From NCBI GenBank assembly GCA_018702955.1, contig JABJEK010000119.1:1-64000 (forward strand): a DNA stretch of 64,000 nucleotides, in the 5' to 3' direction. A model generated the notes under the pieces. The model was not told where the DNA came from. It made no database searches and saw only the letters and a program-made list of their open reading frames with translations. The stretch comes from Rhodospirillaceae bacterium (GTDB taxonomy: Bacteria; Pseudomonadota; Alphaproteobacteria; UBA6615). The translations under genes were made by a program, and so were the position numbers. Of the stretch, positions 62,341-64,000 are shown in pieces. Every line of letters begins with the position of its first letter. Within the stretch, counting starts at the first letter, position 1.

Positions 62341-63549
62341 CTAGTCGAGCTGGATCATCTGTCCCTTGAGGTAGCCCGTCTCCGGCAGGAAAGGGTGCAC
62401 CGGATGATCGGGAGCGGCACCCGAGCTGCGAAGGATGCGCCCGTTCCGGCCCGTATCGGCCAGCGCGCGGCGAACCGCATCGGCAAACGTTGGGGGGTCC
62501 ACATGGTGGGAGCATGACGCTGCGAACAGATACCCACCCGGCGCAACGATCTGCGCCGCCAGCCGGAAGAGCTTTCGATAGCCGCGGATGCCGGCCTGGA
62601 AATCCTTCTTGGATTTCACGAAGGCCGGTGGGTCCACCACCACCACATCATAGGTCTCGCCCGCCGTCGCGAATTCGTGCAGCAACTGGAACGCGTCGCC
62701 TTTGGTGGCGGTGAATTTACCGCCGACGCCATTCGCGGCCGCGGCCTGGGTCGCGAAATCGAGCGCCGCCTGCGACCGGTCGAAAGCATGCACCTCGCTC
62801 GCACCCGCCAACGCTGCCGTGACGGCAAAGCCGCCGGTGTAGGAATAGAAGTCGGCTACGCGCTTGCCCTTGGACAGGGCGGCGACGAAGGCACGGTTGT
62901 CGCGCTGGTCATAGAACCAGCCGGTCTTCTGACCCTCGCGCGGATCGGCCTGGAACACGCCGCCATTCTCCATGACCTCGATCGGGCCTTCGAGCGGGTC
63001 GCCGACCACGCGTATCTCCTGCGGCAAACCTTCGAGGTTGCGCACGGCGCTGTCGTTGCGGAACAGGATGGTCTTCGGCGCCAGCACATTCTGCAGCCCC
63101 GCCGTCAGATAATCGCTCAGCCTTTCCATACCCGCGGTGTTCACCTGCGCCACGCAGACATCGCCGAACCTGTCGATGATCAGCCCCGGCAGGCCATCGG
63201 CCTCGGCATGCACCAGCCGGTAATAGGGGACGGTGTAGAGCGACTCGCGCACGGCCAGTGCGGCACGCAGGCGCGCGGTGATGAAATCTCCGTCGATCAG
63301 CGCCTCGGGGTCGCGGCTCAGGATGCGGGCGGCGATCAGTGGATGCGGGTTGAAGGTCGCCACGCCGAGCGGCCGCTTGCTCGCGTCGATCAGCTGGACC
63401 AGCCCGCCCGGCGGCAACGCCTTGGCGTCGGCATCCATGTCGATCTCGTTGGAGAATATCCACGGATGGCCCTGGCGGGCACGCTTGTGGCGTCCTGCCT
63501 GGAGGCGAATTTCGGGAAGGGCGGGGAGAGTTTCTGCCAGAGCTGTCAT
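62341..63549 (-). CDS. rlmI: 23S rRNA (cytosine-C5)-methyltransferase RlmI type
   Basis: The start at 63549 gives 402 residues, starting MTALAETLPALPEIRLQAGR. An N-terminal PUA domain (residues 20-95, including RARQGHPWIFSNEI) is followed by a linker region. A Rossmann SAM-methyltransferase domain then shows VADFYSYTGGFAVTAALAGA, the motif I, and the catalytic region VVVDPPAFVKSKKDF. Later, LFAASCSHHVDP carries the conserved Cys. RlmI methylates C1962 of 23S rRNA in E. coli; related proteins have the same architecture, so the target base is inferred. It is convergent with the DUF547 gene and divergent to an M20 peptidase. Confidence 0.92.
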   Translation of the reverse strand: MTALAETLPALPEIRLQAGRHKRARQGHPWIFSNEIDMDADAKALPPGGLVQLIDASKRPLGVATFNPHPLIAARILSRDPEALIDGDFITARLRAALAVRESLYTVPYYRLVHAEADGLPGLIIDRFGDVCVAQVNTAGMERLSDYLTAGLQNVLAPKTILFRNDSAVRNLEGLPQEIRVVGDPLEGPIEVMENGGVFQADPREGQKTGWFYDQRDNRAFVAALSKGKRVADFYSYTGGFAVTAALAGASEVHAFDRSQAALDFATQAAAANGVGGKFTATKGDAFQLLHEFATAGETYDVVVVDPPAFVKSKKDFQAGIRGYRKLFRLAAQIVAPGGYLFAASCSHHVDPPTFADAVRRALADTGRNGRILRSSGAAPDHPVHPFLPETGYLKGQMIQLD

Positions 63550-63603
63550 CGGCGGCACTCTAAAGCCTTGTCCCGGCAGATTGAACCGCTCTAGCTTGCC
63601 TTT

Positions 63604-64000
63604 ATGTCCGGACATGAAATCGACGATCTGTTTCAACGTATCGACGGCCAGGGAGACGTGCTCGGGACCCTGACGGCCGATCTGGTGCGGATTCCGACAA
63701 TCAATCCGCCGGGCGATGCCTACGAAGCCTGCGCGCATTTCCTGGGGGATCGCCTCGCCGCGCGTGGTTTCGATGTCGAATATCTCCGCGCCGAGGGCGC
63801 GCTCGGCGACAGCGACCGGTATCCGCGGACCAATGTAGTGGCGCGCATAGAAGGTGACGGCCCGGGACCGTGCGTGCATTTCAACAGCCATATCGACGTG
63901 GTGGCACCGGGCGAGGGCTGGACCGTCGATCCGTTCGCCGGCCTGGTGCGCGACGGTCGTGTCTACGGGCGCGGTACCTGCGACATGAAGGGCGGTCTGG
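63604..64000 (+). CDS. M20-family (ArgE/DapE/ACY1) peptidase, 3' end cut off
   Basis: The frame opens at the ATG at 63604 and runs without stop to the end of the window, showing 132 residues. The typical M20 start is seen: LTADLVRIPTINPPGDAY, then HFNSHIDVVAPGEGW, with the first zinc-binding His and catalytic Asp, then GRGTCDMKGGL, with the bridging Asp. This is probably an ArgE/DapE-like deacylase, different from the DapE at 44026-45213. It is divergent to rlmI, 54 bases away. Substrate cannot be told from the visible part. Confidence 0.85.
   Translation, partial: MSGHEIDDLFQRIDGQGDVLGTLTADLVRIPTINPPGDAYEACAHFLGDRLAARGFDVEYLRAEGALGDSDRYPRTNVVARIEGDGPGPCVHFNSHIDVVAPGEGWTVDPFAGLVRDGRVYGRGTCDMKGGL

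Noticed and set aside
1..64000. tRNA, rRNA, CRISPR, insertion sequence, prophage or integrase features
   Set aside because: No clear T-arm pattern, spaced direct repeat, transposase or phage gene was noticed on reading; a tRNA scan and repeat search would be needed to exclude them fully.

Overview
The window is 64 kb of GC-rich chromosome with densely packed genes, short intergenic gaps and many stop/start overlaps. Its content points to a free-living Gram-negative alphaproteobacterium, probably in or near the Rhodospirillales. The evidence is a membrane-anchored CycM-type cytochrome c, CMP-KDO synthetase, a YejABEF transporter, the DUF2849 / sulfite reductase / DUF934 / APS reductase group, the short SRP RNA next to dnaX-ybaB-recR, and the order rpmH-rnpA-yidD-yidC-engB-argB. 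The species assignment is inference. I see no tRNA, rRNA, CRISPR array, insertion sequence, integrase or phage gene.

Layout. 1-1.2 kb: the 3' part of yaaA and a small conserved hypothetical. 1.4-7.2 kb: an accessory catabolic block with an IclR regulator, an ATP-dependent hydantoinase/oxoprolinase pair (hyuA, hyuB) and a creatininase-family amidohydrolase; a dyad of three half-sites precedes hyuA. 7.2-14 kb: small oxidoreductase and detoxification genes (PPOX flavoprotein, AhpD-like protein with a divergent LysR regulator, GFA zinc protein, CmcJ-like oxygenase, FAD monooxygenase, GST, cupin, a tiny lipoprotein). 14.1-18.8 kb: assimilatory sulfate/sulfite reduction (cysG, DUF2849, cysI, DUF934, cysH), closed by a hairpin. 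18.9-24.7 kb: two more GSTs, a lipocalin-like protein, an M17 aminopeptidase, a luciferase-like flavin oxidoreductase and a GhrA-type reductase. 24.7-30.4 kb: yejABEF peptide ABC importer on the minus strand. 30.6-34.5 kb: double-ACT protein, hisN, cycM, then kdsB and pheA on the plus strand, ending in a REP-like palindromic element. 34.6-43.4 kb: nudC, SRP RNA, dnaX-ybaB-recR, rmuC, def-fmt-truA and an MFS exporter. 43.4-46.9 kb: a membrane protein, dapE, dapD and a HAD nucleotidase. 47.0-53.2 kb: a four-gene cyclic-di-GMP cassette (PAS-degenerate GGDEF-EAL phosphodiesterase; diguanylate cyclase; DUF2336 protein; protein of unknown function). 53.2-57.5 kb, minus strand: rpmH-rnpA-yidD-yidC-engB-argB with a clear sigma70-type promoter. 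57.7-64 kb: TVP38/DedA-like protein, MerA-like flavoprotein, orphan histidine kinase, DUF547 protein, rlmI and the start of an M20 peptidase.

How the genes work together. CysG makes the siroheme used by CysI, and CysH supplies sulfite from APS. Def, Fmt and TruA serve translation. RnpA and RpmH, YidD and YidC cover RNA processing and membrane insertion. DapD and DapE are two steps of lysine/diaminopimelate synthesis. The parts most worth a second look are the c-di-GMP cassette, the hydantoinase/creatininase block (whose creatininase lacks a usual metal-site histidine), a DnaX that has lost its zinc-module cysteines, and the covarying palindromic repeat after pheA.
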